Assembly (NCBI RefSeq): GCF_004362515.1
Contig: NZ_SNXU01000001.1
Coordinates: 4,464,001 to 4,528,000 of the forward strand
Direction: 5' to 3'
Length of the DNA stretch: 64,000 nucleotides
DNA from: Actinokineospora alba
Lineage (GTDB): Bacteria; Actinomycetota; Actinomycetes; Mycobacteriales; Pseudonocardiaceae
Below are positions 25,515-33,527 of this stretch, piece by piece. Numbering within the stretch: position 1 is the stretch's first letter; every line of letters starts with the position of its first letter. The notes under the pieces are model-generated. The model was given only the letters and a program-made list of their open reading frames with translations. It searched no databases and was not told the origin of the DNA. A program made the position numbers and the translations under genes.

Positions 25515-26327
25515 TCAGGGGACGAGTTCGGCGGCGACGGCGTGGGCGCCGTCCGCGCCGAACAGGATCGTGTAGTGGTTGGTCCCGGCGATCGTCCGAA
25601 CGCGCACGCGGTCGGCGAACTCCTCGGGGTTCGGGTAGAGCGGGACGGGCTCGTCGAGCAGGCCGCGCTCGGCCCGCAGGAACACGGTGCCCGCCGGGAC
25701 GGCGTCGAACGCGGGGGATTTCGTGTGCAGGTCCCGGAAGTCGGCCCGCACGGCGTCGGCGTTCACCCGGCTGCGCAGGTTCGGGGGAGTGCCGGTCAGG
25801 TCGTAGTCCACATAGGACTCGATGGCGGGCGACCAGTCGGCGAAGGCCGGGTGCCCGCGCCAGAAGTCGCGGTACTCCTCCACCGACGCGAACCGCATGG
25901 ACAGCCTGCGGATCGCCGGACCCAGCTGCGCCTCGATATCCATACCGATCTCAGGTAGGGGAGCGCCACCGTCGACAAGGATCAAGTCGTGCACCCGCGA
26001 CGGGTGCCGGTGGGCGAGGGTGGCCGCGACGAACCCGCCCATCGAGTGACCGACAACCGTGGCTTGCTCGATGCCCAGCGCGTCCAGGACGGCGACGCAG
26101 TCCTCGGCGTGGGCGGCCATCCCGAACGGGCCGGGCAACCCGGAGCTGCCGCCCCGGCCGCGCAGGTCCGGCGCGATGATCCGCCCCTGGTGCAGCCGGG
26201 CGACCTCGGCCCACGCCAGGTGCGAGGCGGTGATGCCGTGGATCGCGAGCACCGGACGGCCGCCGTCGCCCCAGGTCGCGACGGTCAGGTCGCCGCCCGG
26301 CACGGGCACTCGGGACAGCTTCGGCAT
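25515..26327 (-). CDS. Alpha/beta hydrolase, 270 aa
   Basis: A cytoplasmic hydrolase with LAIHGITASHLAW, DLRGRGGSSGLPG, the nucleophile elbow VVGHSMGGFVAATLA and the terminal GTNHYTILFG carrying the catalytic His. The start ATG 26327 (MPKLSRVPV) is chosen because GGGAGGT lies about 4 bases upstream; a frame to 26378 is possible but unsupported. It is the first of three hydrolase genes in a row on this strand, with gaps of 16 and 10 bp, so they are probably co-transcribed. The substrates are unknown. Confidence 0.9.
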   Translation of the reverse strand: MPKLSRVPVPGGDLTVATWGDGGRPVLAIHGITASHLAWAEVARLHQGRIIAPDLRGRGGSSGLPGPFGMAAHAEDCVAVLDALGIEQATVVGHSMGGFVAATLAHRHPSRVHDLILVDGGAPLPEIGMDIEAQLGPAIRRLSMRFASVEEYRDFWRGHPAFADWSPAIESYVDYDLTGTPPNLRSRVNADAVRADFRDLHTKSPAFDAVPAGTVFLRAERGLLDEPVPLYPNPEEFADRVRVRTIAGTNHYTILFGADGAHAVAAELVP

Positions 26328-26445
26328 GCGACCTCCCGAGTTGGCGGGCCACCACTGCGTGGCCCGGTAGGCGAACACTGCCTCCGGTCGGCTCCGCGGT
26401 CAATGTGGCGGGTCGACATGATGATCACGTCGGTATGGCGGACTC

Positions 26446-28335
26446 TCACATGCCGTTGATGACCTTGGCCAAATCGCGGACCTCGGCGACCGTCCAGCTG
26501 CCGGAGATGACCATCGTGTCGGTGTTCATGGCCTCGTGGACGATCGGCGCGGTGAGGACCCGCCCACCGGCCAGGATCGCCAGCTGCTTGCCGACGTGGC
26601 GGCCCGTGAGGTCCGCCCAGCGCTGGGTGCCCGCTTCGGTGAACTTCACGGTGAGTTCCCCGCCGCCGGTCTCCGTGACGCCTGGTTCGACGGAGACGAC
26701 GTCGTCGGAGGTCAGCTCGACCGGGCCCAGCGCGTACTTCTCCTTGCCGTCGACCGAGCAGGCGGTCAGCGGGAGCTTCGGGTCCGCAGGCCCGGGTTCG
26801 CTGGTGGGGCAGGCGAAGTCCGCCGCGTCCTGGCCTGCGTCGACCGCACGGATCTCGATTTTGGCCGGCTTCGGCGCGGACCACTGGGTGACGAGCACCA
26901 TCGCGACGACGGTGGCGATCACCGCCGCCGCTGCGATCAGCCGCGTGGTCAGGGTGGATCGGCGGGTGAGCACCCGCGGCGCGGCCAGGGAACCCGCGAC
27001 GACGGCTGCGGCGGCGACGGCCCACGGGGTGACCGTGAAACCGACGGCGAGCGTGCTGAACAGCCAGCCGCCCACGAACGCGACGCACAGTCCCGCGCCG
27101 TAGAGGAACCGGTCGAGGCGGGCGGCACCGGGATCTCGGCGGGCGCGTGCCATGCCGAGCACGTGCAGCCACAGGCACAGCACGGTCGCGCCCACCGCGT
27201 ACGCCGCGAGAACCGTGGGGGACAAGGGGATCGCGGGCGTGGAGCCGAGCGGAGCCAATCGGCTGCCGATCACCAATCCGGTGAACAGGGCGGCGGCGAA
27301 CGCGAGCGGGTTGGTCCGGTCGCCGGTGGAGACGGTGTGCCAGGCCGAGCGCCACACCACGAGCGCGCAGAACCAGGCGAGCGGGATGCCGACCGTCAGC
27401 CCGGCCAGTGCGGGATCGTCGACGGCGCGGTGCAGCGCCGCCAGCAGGACACCGGCGGTCGCGGCGCCCAGGAACAGCTGGCCGGGGCCACTCGCGAAGA
27501 CGACCCCGGACTTCTCCAGGATCGCGACTCGCGCGCGCCCACCGGGGTGCCTGCGCAGCCATTGGCGCGCGGCGGGAACGTCGGAACCACCCGCGACGGC
27601 CGCGATCAGGACCGCGGTCCCGCTTTCGGCGGCGCGCAGGTCGGCGTGGTGTTCACGGACGCGCAGGAAGGTGCGTCCGATGAGTTCGGCGAGCAGGACC
27701 AGGCCGATCAACCGCATCAGCGAGTCGGCGACCTGGCCGCCGGTCGCCTGGTCGTACGCCAGGCTCAGGGTGACGGCGAAGACGGCCCACAGCGCGGAGA
27801 AGGCGTTGGTGAATCGCAGCGCGGTGGCGATGGTGTACCAGCGCAGGTCGCCCGCGCGTAGGTGGGCGAGTTCGTGCCGGATGACCGCCTCGAACACGGC
27901 GCGGCGCTGACCGCCCATGCCGCACAGCGACAGCAGCTCGGGGCCGAGGATGAGGTACGGGTTGTTCACGACGCCGAGGACGAATCCCCGCGCGCCCGCC
28001 TTGCGGTCGAGCCGAACCTGCGGCGGGTGGGTGAGGGCGGCTTGGTCGACGAGGTCGCCGATCACCTTGGCCGCGTCACGGAACGGGGTCTCCGCCAGCG
28101 GAACGGACCGGCGGGCCCGGGCCCGGCCGATCATCACGTGCAGGGCGAGACCCGGGCCCAGGAGCATGACCAGGTTGTTGAGCGGGCTGGTGCCCGGCCC
28201 GCCGTCGCCGCCCGGGTCGGCCAGGAAGGCGGCCATGGTCCAGGCGTTGACCAGGACGGTCGCGGCCAGCAGGGCCAGCAGCCAGCCGGTTTCCGAGGGC
28301 AGGACCCGTGGGTCCACCCGTCTCGGCGCGGTCAC
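26446..28335 (-). CDS. Membrane M48-type zinc peptidase fused to a SecDF P1-head-like domain
   Basis: The 629-residue protein has an N-terminal membrane region and a peptidase domain with VIRHELAHLRAGDL (HExxH) and a downstream REHHADLRAAES carrying the third ligand. About eight further membrane segments follow. The C-terminal 130 residues after the last helix (about 500-629) contain LGPVELTSDDVVSVEP, GTQRWADLTGRHVGKQLAIL and the closing ISGSWTVAEVRDLAKVING. These match the P1 head subdomain of SecD/SecF. Such a fusion puts a Sec-translocase-like periplasmic head on a membrane protease; a role in quality control of exported proteins is inference. The GTGA overlap couples it to the upstream gene. 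Confidence 0.86.
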   Translation of the reverse strand: MTAPRRVDPRVLPSETGWLLALLAATVLVNAWTMAAFLADPGGDGGPGTSPLNNLVMLLGPGLALHVMIGRARARRSVPLAETPFRDAAKVIGDLVDQAALTHPPQVRLDRKAGARGFVLGVVNNPYLILGPELLSLCGMGGQRRAVFEAVIRHELAHLRAGDLRWYTIATALRFTNAFSALWAVFAVTLSLAYDQATGGQVADSLMRLIGLVLLAELIGRTFLRVREHHADLRAAESGTAVLIAAVAGGSDVPAARQWLRRHPGGRARVAILEKSGVVFASGPGQLFLGAATAGVLLAALHRAVDDPALAGLTVGIPLAWFCALVVWRSAWHTVSTGDRTNPLAFAAALFTGLVIGSRLAPLGSTPAIPLSPTVLAAYAVGATVLCLWLHVLGMARARRDPGAARLDRFLYGAGLCVAFVGGWLFSTLAVGFTVTPWAVAAAAVVAGSLAAPRVLTRRSTLTTRLIAAAAVIATVVAMVLVTQWSAPKPAKIEIRAVDAGQDAADFACPTSEPGPADPKLPLTACSVDGKEKYALGPVELTSDDVVSVEPGVTETGGGELTVKFTEAGTQRWADLTGRHVGKQLAILAGGRVLTAPIVHEAMNTDTMVISGSWTVAEVRDLAKVINGM

Positions 28336-28781
28336 TTGTCGCGGCGGCGTAAGAGGGCGCCCACCAGGGCATCGGCCAGGGTCTCGGCTTTGGCCTTCTT
28401 CATCCCCAGGTCGAGCGCCCTGGCCAGGGCGACTTCGCGGATCTCGTCGAGCTGCTCAGGCGTCCACTCCTGGGCCGGGGGCAGTTCCTTCTTGCGGGTG
28501 AGCTTGCGGACCAGCTTGCCGCCGGCGTCGCGCACCGACGCGGCCACGCTGTCCGACAGGGCGGTGACCACGCTGCCGGACACCAGGGCGATCACCGGGG
28601 TGGCCATCGCGAGGGCGTCGCCGAGGCCGAAGCCCATCGGGTCGTCGTGGTCGCGCAGCTGCTTCTCGGCCCGCCGCGGGTCGGTGAGGTAGGGCTCCGC
28701 GACCAGGGCGAAGCTCGGAAGTTCCTCGGGGGCAAGGGTTTCGACCAGGTCGTGGGCGAGTTCGCGCGCGGAGGGGACCAT
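28332..28781 (-). CDS. Hypothetical protein, 149 aa
   Basis: I do not recognise the family. The protein has an acidic N-terminus (ARELAHDLVETLAPEELPSF), a short hydrophobic glycine-rich stretch in the middle (FGLGDALAMATPVIALVSGS) that could insert in a membrane, a basic segment (KLVRKLTRKKELPP) and a helical C-terminus ending in RRRDK. It overlaps the M48-SecDF gene by 4 bp (GTGA), so the two proteins are probably made together and may interact. Confidence 0.78.
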   Translation of the reverse strand: MVPSARELAHDLVETLAPEELPSFALVAEPYLTDPRRAEKQLRDHDDPMGFGLGDALAMATPVIALVSGSVVTALSDSVAASVRDAGGKLVRKLTRKKELPPAQEWTPEQLDEIREVALARALDLGMKKAKAETLADALVGALLRRRDK

Positions 28782-28849
28782 CGGCTCTCCAGTCGGACAC
28801 GGTGGACGTGGAGATCGAAGTTACCGCAGGCGACCGACTGAATACGGCG

Positions 28850-29818
28850 TTATCCGGCGACGTGCCTGATCACGGAGTCGACGAGCATGAACACCGCGAC
28901 ACCGAACAGCAGGACGGCGAACAGCCTGCGCAGGGTCGTCTCGGACACCTTGGCGGACAAGCGTTTGCCATCCCACGCGCCGAGGAGCGCGGCGCCGGCG
29001 AACGGGCCGAGGACGGCCCAGTCGAGGTCGGGGGCGGTGGTGCTCAGCCGGGTGGTCAGGGCGGCGGCGGAGTTGACGGCGATGACGAACAGGCTGGTGG
29101 CGACGGCCGCGCGCATCCGCAGCCGCATGACGGTGACCAGGGTGGGAACGGCGAGGAAGCCGCCGCCGACGCCGAGCAGGCCGGTGATCGCGCCGAGCCC
29201 ACCGCCGGACACCATGGCCCGACCGGTTCCCGGCCGCTGTTCGACAACGGTGGCTGTGGTGGCGACCAGGTCGGCGGTGCCGCCTTCGGCCAGGTGGACC
29301 AATCGCGGGCCGGCCTTGCCCGCGCCGCCTGTGTCGGCGAGTTCGCTGCCGGCGATGTGCTGGGTGAGCTTCGGTTTGCCACTGCCCGCGCGGGTGTCGG
29401 CATCGCTACCCCCGAGGGTCGCCGTTCGGCTCATTCCGCCGAGCAGGGCGGGATTCTCGTCGTCGGGGACGGCGCGGACCAGGGCGAAGGCCGCGGCGGC
29501 GGCGATCATGGCGAAGATGCCGGTCAGGACCGACCGGGGGAGGTGCTCGGCCAGCGTCGCCGCCCCGACCGCCGGAAGCAGGCCCGCGGCGGCGAACACG
29601 GCCCCCGTCCGCCAGTGCACGTTGTGCGCGTGCCGAACCAGGGCCGTCACCGACGTGACGGAGACGACCAGCAGGCTCGCGGTGGCCGCACTGGCCGGGT
29701 CGAGGCCGAGCAGGTAGATCAGCACGGGCACGCCCAGCACCCCGCCGCCACTGCCCAGCGCGCCGAGTGCGATCCCGATGACCGCGCCCGCGGTCAACGC
29801 GAGCAGCACCGTGTTCAC
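28850..29818 (-). CDS. TauE/SafE-family sulfite/sulfur-anion exporter
   Basis: The 322-residue protein has two four-helix halves, each opening with a glycine-rich motif: GALGSGGGVLGVPVLIYLLG and GLLGVGGGFLAVPTLV. They are separated by a long hydrophilic loop (about residues 125-205) that is longer than usual. This is the TauE/SafE (DUF81) architecture used for export of sulfite or organosulfonates. Its GTG start overlaps the stop of the persulfide dioxygenase gene as GTGA, so the oxidised product (sulfite) and its exporter are encoded together. Confidence 0.92.
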   Translation of the reverse strand: MNTVLLALTAGAVIGIALGALGSGGGVLGVPVLIYLLGLDPASAATASLLVVSVTSVTALVRHAHNVHWRTGAVFAAAGLLPAVGAATLAEHLPRSVLTGIFAMIAAAAAFALVRAVPDDENPALLGGMSRTATLGGSDADTRAGSGKPKLTQHIAGSELADTGGAGKAGPRLVHLAEGGTADLVATTATVVEQRPGTGRAMVSGGGLGAITGLLGVGGGFLAVPTLVTVMRLRMRAAVATSLFVIAVNSAAALTTRLSTTAPDLDWAVLGPFAGAALLGAWDGKRLSAKVSETTLRRLFAVLLFGVAVFMLVDSVIRHVAG

Positions 29819-31143
29819 ACCGTCTCCACCCGGGCGTCCCGCCAGGCGTTGTAGCCGCCCGCCAGGTCCGCCACGTCGGTGAAGCCGTTGGCCCGCAACA
29901 CCGACGCGGCGACCGACGAGCGGAAACCGCCCGCGCAGTACACGACGGTGGGCTCGGCGGGGTCCAGTTCGTCCAGCCGCTTGAGCAGTTCGGTGAGCGG
30001 GACGTGCAGCGCGCCCGGGATGGTCCCGGCCGACTCGACCTCACCCGCCGCGCGCACGTCGACCAGGCGCGCGGTGGTGCTTTCGAGGTCCGACGGGCTC
30101 AGCCGGCGGGTGGTGACGTCGCCGGGCTTGTCCCATCGGCCCAGGACCCGGTCGAACCCGATGCGGGCCAGCCGGTTGCGGGCCTCCTCGGCGCGTCCCG
30201 GCTCGCAGACCAGCACGATCGGCGCGTCGAACCGCAGGACCTGGCCGGTCAAGTCGGCGAACCGGCCGTCGAGGCCGACGTTGATCGCGCCTGCGACGTG
30301 GCCGCGGGCGAAGTCGTCCGGGTCTCGGGTGTCGAGCACGGTGACGCCGTCGAGGCTGTCGACGATCGGCACCGGAAGGTCCTCGTGGAACGTGGGCCGG
30401 TTCTCGCGGTTGCGGTGCGACGCGAAGGCGAAGTACATCGGCGCGATGCTCTGCCCGTCGCACACGGCGTGGACGAACTCGTCCTCGCTCATCGGCGCCA
30501 GCGCGTAGTTCGCCGTGCGCTGCTCGCCGATGGTGCTGCTCGTCTCGGTGGACAGGCTCTTGCCGCACGCCGAGCCCGCGCCGTGCGCGGGGAACACCCT
30601 GGTCGCGTCGGGCAGCGTCAGCAGGCGCTCTCGGGTCGAGCGGTAGAGGGCGCGGGCCAGGTCCTCGGCCGACCAGCCGTTGGCGCCGAGCAGGTCGGGG
30701 CGGCCGACGTCGCCGATGAACAGCGTGTCGCCGGTGAGCACGCCATAAGGGGCCGCGTCGGGATGCTCGCGGACGACCACGCAGATCGACTCCGGCGTGT
30801 GGCCGGGGGTGTGCATGATCTCGAGGTCGACCCCGCCGAGCGAGACCCGCGTGCCGTCGTCGAGCGGGTCGATGGGGAAGTCGACCTGGGCGGCCGAGCC
30901 GTAGGAGATCCGCGCGCCCGTGGCCTCGGCGAGTTCCAGGTGCCCCGACAGGAAGTCGGCGTGCACGTGGGTCTCGATCACCCGCTCGATCAGCAGGCCC
31001 GCGTCCCGCGCCGCGTCGAGGTAGCCCCCGATGTCGCGTTGCGGGTCGACCACGACGGCCCGACCGGTGTGCCGGTCGCCCACGAGGTAGGACGCGTGGG
31101 AGAGGCAGTCGAGGTAGAACTGCTGGAAGACGAGTCTGGTCAA
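29815..31143 (-). CDS. Persulfide dioxygenase (ETHE1-type MBL) with two rhodanese domains
   Basis: The N-terminal metallo-beta-lactamase domain has THVHADFLSGH, HTPGHTPESI and GDTLFIGDVGRPDL, typical of ETHE1-like enzymes that oxidise glutathione- or mycothiol-type persulfide to sulfite. Two rhodanese domains follow: the first has VLVCEPGRAEE and the second VVYCAGGFRSS with the active-site cysteine loop. At 442 residues it is the common MBL-rhodanese fusion. The start is placed at TTG 31143, since AGGGGG is 6 bases upstream; TTG 31170 is an alternative that would bury that site. With the TauE exporter it forms a sulfide/persulfide detoxification operon. A -10-like TAGTGT is at 31174-31179 on the minus strand. 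Confidence 0.93.
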   Translation of the reverse strand: MTRLVFQQFYLDCLSHASYLVGDRHTGRAVVVDPQRDIGGYLDAARDAGLLIERVIETHVHADFLSGHLELAEATGARISYGSAAQVDFPIDPLDDGTRVSLGGVDLEIMHTPGHTPESICVVVREHPDAAPYGVLTGDTLFIGDVGRPDLLGANGWSAEDLARALYRSTRERLLTLPDATRVFPAHGAGSACGKSLSTETSSTIGEQRTANYALAPMSEDEFVHAVCDGQSIAPMYFAFASHRNRENRPTFHEDLPVPIVDSLDGVTVLDTRDPDDFARGHVAGAINVGLDGRFADLTGQVLRFDAPIVLVCEPGRAEEARNRLARIGFDRVLGRWDKPGDVTTRRLSPSDLESTTARLVDVRAAGEVESAGTIPGALHVPLTELLKRLDELDPAEPTVVYCAGGFRSSVAASVLRANGFTDVADLAGGYNAWRDARVETV

Positions 31144-31159
31144 CTCGCGCCCCCTTAAA

Positions 31160-31179
31160 TGTCGGTACAAATGACACTA
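31160..31179 (-). promoter_or_regulatory. Candidate promoter of the persulfide dioxygenase operon
   Basis: On the minus strand TAGTGT (31174-31179) fits a -10 hexamer. It overlaps an inverted repeat TGTC...GACA with a 9-bp centre. The same TAGTGT hexamer occurs in the MBL/ArsR-rhodanese divergent promoter at 60.92 kb. No regulator gene is adjacent. Confidence 0.4.
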
Positions 31180-31192
31180 AGGGCTGGCTGGC

Positions 31193-31215
31193 GGCCGGGA
31201 CAAGTCGCCCCGGCC
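31193..31215 (-). terminator. Hairpin after the desaturase gene
   Basis: GGCCGGG (31193-31199) and CCCGGCC (31209-31215) form a 7-bp stem with a 9-base loop, located 25 bp beyond the stop codon of the desaturase gene. Confidence 0.45.
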
Positions 31216-31239
31216 GGGCGCGCAGGCTGGAAGAGCCGG

Positions 31240-32361
31240 TCAGGCGAGTTTGGTGAGCTTGCCCAGCTTGGTGAGGAGGTCGTTCGGAAGGGAGAGGCGG
31301 ATGACCTTGGCCCAGGCCGAGGCGACCTGCTTGGGCAGGGAGCCGCTGACATAGGTCAGGCCGTAGCGCTCGAAGAGTTCCTGGACCTTCGGGGCGATCT
31401 CCTGGTACCGGTTGCTCGGCAGGTCCGGGAACAGGTGGTGCTCGATCTGGTACGACAGGTTGCCGGTCATCAGGTGCAGCAGCGGGCCGCCGGAGATGTT
31501 GGCCGAGCCGAGCATCTGGCGCAGGTACCACTCGCCGCGGGACTCGCCGTCGATGGACTTCTTCGAGAAGGTCTGGACGCCCTCGGGGAAGTGGCCGCAC
31601 ATGATCACCGAGTGGGTCCACAGGTTGCGGATCAGGTTCGCGGTGAGGTTCGCGGTCAGCGTGGTGACCGCCGACGGACCCGACAGCAGCGGGTGGATGA
31701 CGTAGTCCTTGGTCATCTGGCCGCGGATCTTCTTCAGCGCCTGCTTCAGCCGGGCCTGGAACTCCGGGTTCTTGCGGCGCCGCTTGTGCAGGTTCTTGCC
31801 CAGCTCGAGGTCATAGGCCGCGATGCCGTACTCGAAGATGCACGCGTTGACGAAGTTCCACAGCGGCTGGCCCAGGTAGATCGGGTGCCACTTCTGGTCC
31901 TCGTCGACCCGCATGATGCCGTAGCCGAGGTCGTTGTCCTTGCCGATGACGTTGGTGTACGTGTGGTGCAGCTCGTTGTGCGAGTGCTTCCACTGCGCCG
32001 ACGGGGAGGCGTTGTCCCACTCCCAGGTGGTCGAGTGGATCTTCGGGTCACGCATCCAGTCCCACTGGCCGTGCATGACGTTGTGGCCGATCTCCATGTT
32101 CTCCAGGATCTTCGCCAGCCCCAGACCGGCCGTGCCGACCAGCCACGCGGGCGGGAACAGGGAGAACAGCAGGATGCCGCGGCTGGTGAGCTCCAGCTTG
32201 CGCTGCGCGTCGATCACCTTGCGGATGTAGGCCGCGTCCCGCTCGCCGCGCGAGTCGAGGATCTGCTGGCGGATGGCGTCGAGTTCCTTGCCGAGCAGCT
32301 CGATGTCCTCGGCGCTCAGGTGGTCGATGGGGCCGCGGCTGGTGGCCGTGAGTGCGGTCAT
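31240..32361 (-). CDS. Membrane fatty-acid desaturase (DesA3-like)
   Basis: The 373-residue di-iron membrane desaturase has the three histidine boxes HNVMHGQ, HNELHHT and QIEHHLFP, plus hydrophobic helices around FSLFPPAWLVGTAGLGL. It should introduce a double bond into an acyl chain at the cytoplasmic membrane using oxygen and two electrons. The upstream gene encodes the likely electron donor, as with DesA3 and Rv3230c of Mycobacterium tuberculosis. The 11-bp gap makes them an operon. The regiospecificity (probably delta-9 of stearoyl chains) is inferred from that comparison. Confidence 0.93.
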   Translation of the reverse strand: MTALTATSRGPIDHLSAEDIELLGKELDAIRQQILDSRGERDAAYIRKVIDAQRKLELTSRGILLFSLFPPAWLVGTAGLGLAKILENMEIGHNVMHGQWDWMRDPKIHSTTWEWDNASPSAQWKHSHNELHHTYTNVIGKDNDLGYGIMRVDEDQKWHPIYLGQPLWNFVNACIFEYGIAAYDLELGKNLHKRRRKNPEFQARLKQALKKIRGQMTKDYVIHPLLSGPSAVTTLTANLTANLIRNLWTHSVIMCGHFPEGVQTFSKKSIDGESRGEWYLRQMLGSANISGGPLLHLMTGNLSYQIEHHLFPDLPSNRYQEIAPKVQELFERYGLTYVSGSLPKQVASAWAKVIRLSLPNDLLTKLGKLTKLA

Positions 32362-32372
32362 GACGTGTTCCT

Positions 32373-33434
32373 CTACAGCTCGATTGTGCAGTCGCCCGCG
32401 GCGGCCGTGACGCAGGTCTGGATGCGGACGCCGTCCCCGGGGGCGGCGGTGGTCAGCGCGCCGTTGCGCAGGTCGCGCACCGCGCCTTCGCGCAGCGGCA
32501 CGACGCAGCCGAAACAGATGCCCATGCGGCAGCCGGACGGCATCAGGACGCCGGCGGCCTCGCCCGCGTCGAGCAGCGGGCCGGTGCCGTCTGTATCAAC
32601 GACGGTGTTGGAGTTGGCGAAGGTGACCGTGCCGCCGTCGCCGGTGACGAGGACGGTCGGGCGGAAACGCTCGGTGCGCAGCGTCAGGTCCCGCTCGGTG
32701 TAGTGCTCCTGCAGTGCGTCCAGCAGGCCGGTGGGGCCGCACGCCCAGGTCTCGCGCTCGGCGAAGTCCGGGACGAGCTTGCCCAGGTCGGCGACGTCGA
32801 GCATGCCGTCGGTGTCGGTGTGCAGTTCGATCAGCGTGATCCGGCCGCGCAGTGCGCGCAGCTCGCTGGCGAAGATCACGTCTTCCGCCGTCGGCGCCGA
32901 GTGCAGCAGCACGACGTCGCGCAGGTCGTCCAGGGCGGAGCGGAGCATGCCCATCACCGGGGTGATGCCGCTGCCCGCGGTGACGAACAGGACCTTCTCG
33001 GGCCGCACGGTCGGCAGCACGAAGTCGCCGGTGGCCTGGTCGAGCTGGATGACCGTGCCGGGGCGCGCGCGGCGGACGAGGTGGTTGCTGACCACGCCGT
33101 CCGGGATGGCCTTCACCGTGACGGTGATGCGGCCGTCCGCGCGGTCGGCCGGGGAGGTCAGCGAGTAGGCCCGCCACTGGCGCACGCCGTCGACGTCGAC
33201 GCCGATGCGCACGTACTGGCCGGGGGTGTGCGGCCGCCAGCCGCGGCCGGGGCGGATGACCAGGGTGACCGCGTCGCGCGTCTCGGGACGCAGCTCTTCG
33301 ATGCGTCCGCGCAGGTCAGCACCCGCGCGCAGCGGGTTGAGGATGTCGAGGTAGTCGCTGGGCACCAGTGGGGTCGTCGCCAGTTCGGCGAGTCGCAGCA
33401 GCCGGTCGCGCAGTCGCGGCACGGTCGAGGTCAT
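32373..33434 (-). CDS. Ferredoxin reductase with C-terminal [2Fe-2S] domain (desaturase electron donor)
   Basis: The 353-residue protein combines an FAD domain (QWRAYSLTSP, the RxYS flavin motif), an NAD(P) domain (LFVTAGSGITPVMGMLRSA and the ACGPTGLLD loop) and a plant-type ferredoxin domain near the C-terminus (SGCRMGICFGCVVPL plus IQTCVTA). It passes electrons from NADPH to a partner oxygenase, here almost certainly the desaturase downstream. The gene is divergent from a PucR-type regulator across 93 bp. Confidence 0.94.
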   Translation of the reverse strand: MTSTVPRLRDRLLRLAELATTPLVPSDYLDILNPLRAGADLRGRIEELRPETRDAVTLVIRPGRGWRPHTPGQYVRIGVDVDGVRQWRAYSLTSPADRADGRITVTVKAIPDGVVSNHLVRRARPGTVIQLDQATGDFVLPTVRPEKVLFVTAGSGITPVMGMLRSALDDLRDVVLLHSAPTAEDVIFASELRALRGRITLIELHTDTDGMLDVADLGKLVPDFAERETWACGPTGLLDALQEHYTERDLTLRTERFRPTVLVTGDGGTVTFANSNTVVDTDGTGPLLDAGEAAGVLMPSGCRMGICFGCVVPLREGAVRDLRNGALTTAAPGDGVRIQTCVTAAAGDCTIEL

Positions 33435-33446
33435 ACTTCAATATTG

Positions 33447-33476
33447 CTGGTCCGTACGGCGTAAAGTCCTGACCAG
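33447..33476. promoter_or_regulatory. Inverted repeat in the divergent desaturase/PucR promoter
   Basis: CTGGTC (33447-33452) and GACCAG (33471-33476) are perfect inverted half-sites 18 bp apart, in the 93-bp divergent region. They could bind the PucR-type regulator; this is inference from position. Confidence 0.45.
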
Positions 33477-33527
33477 TAGGTGTGAATCGGGCGCGGGAAA
33501 CTATGCCCTGCGAACAAAGAGGTGCGC

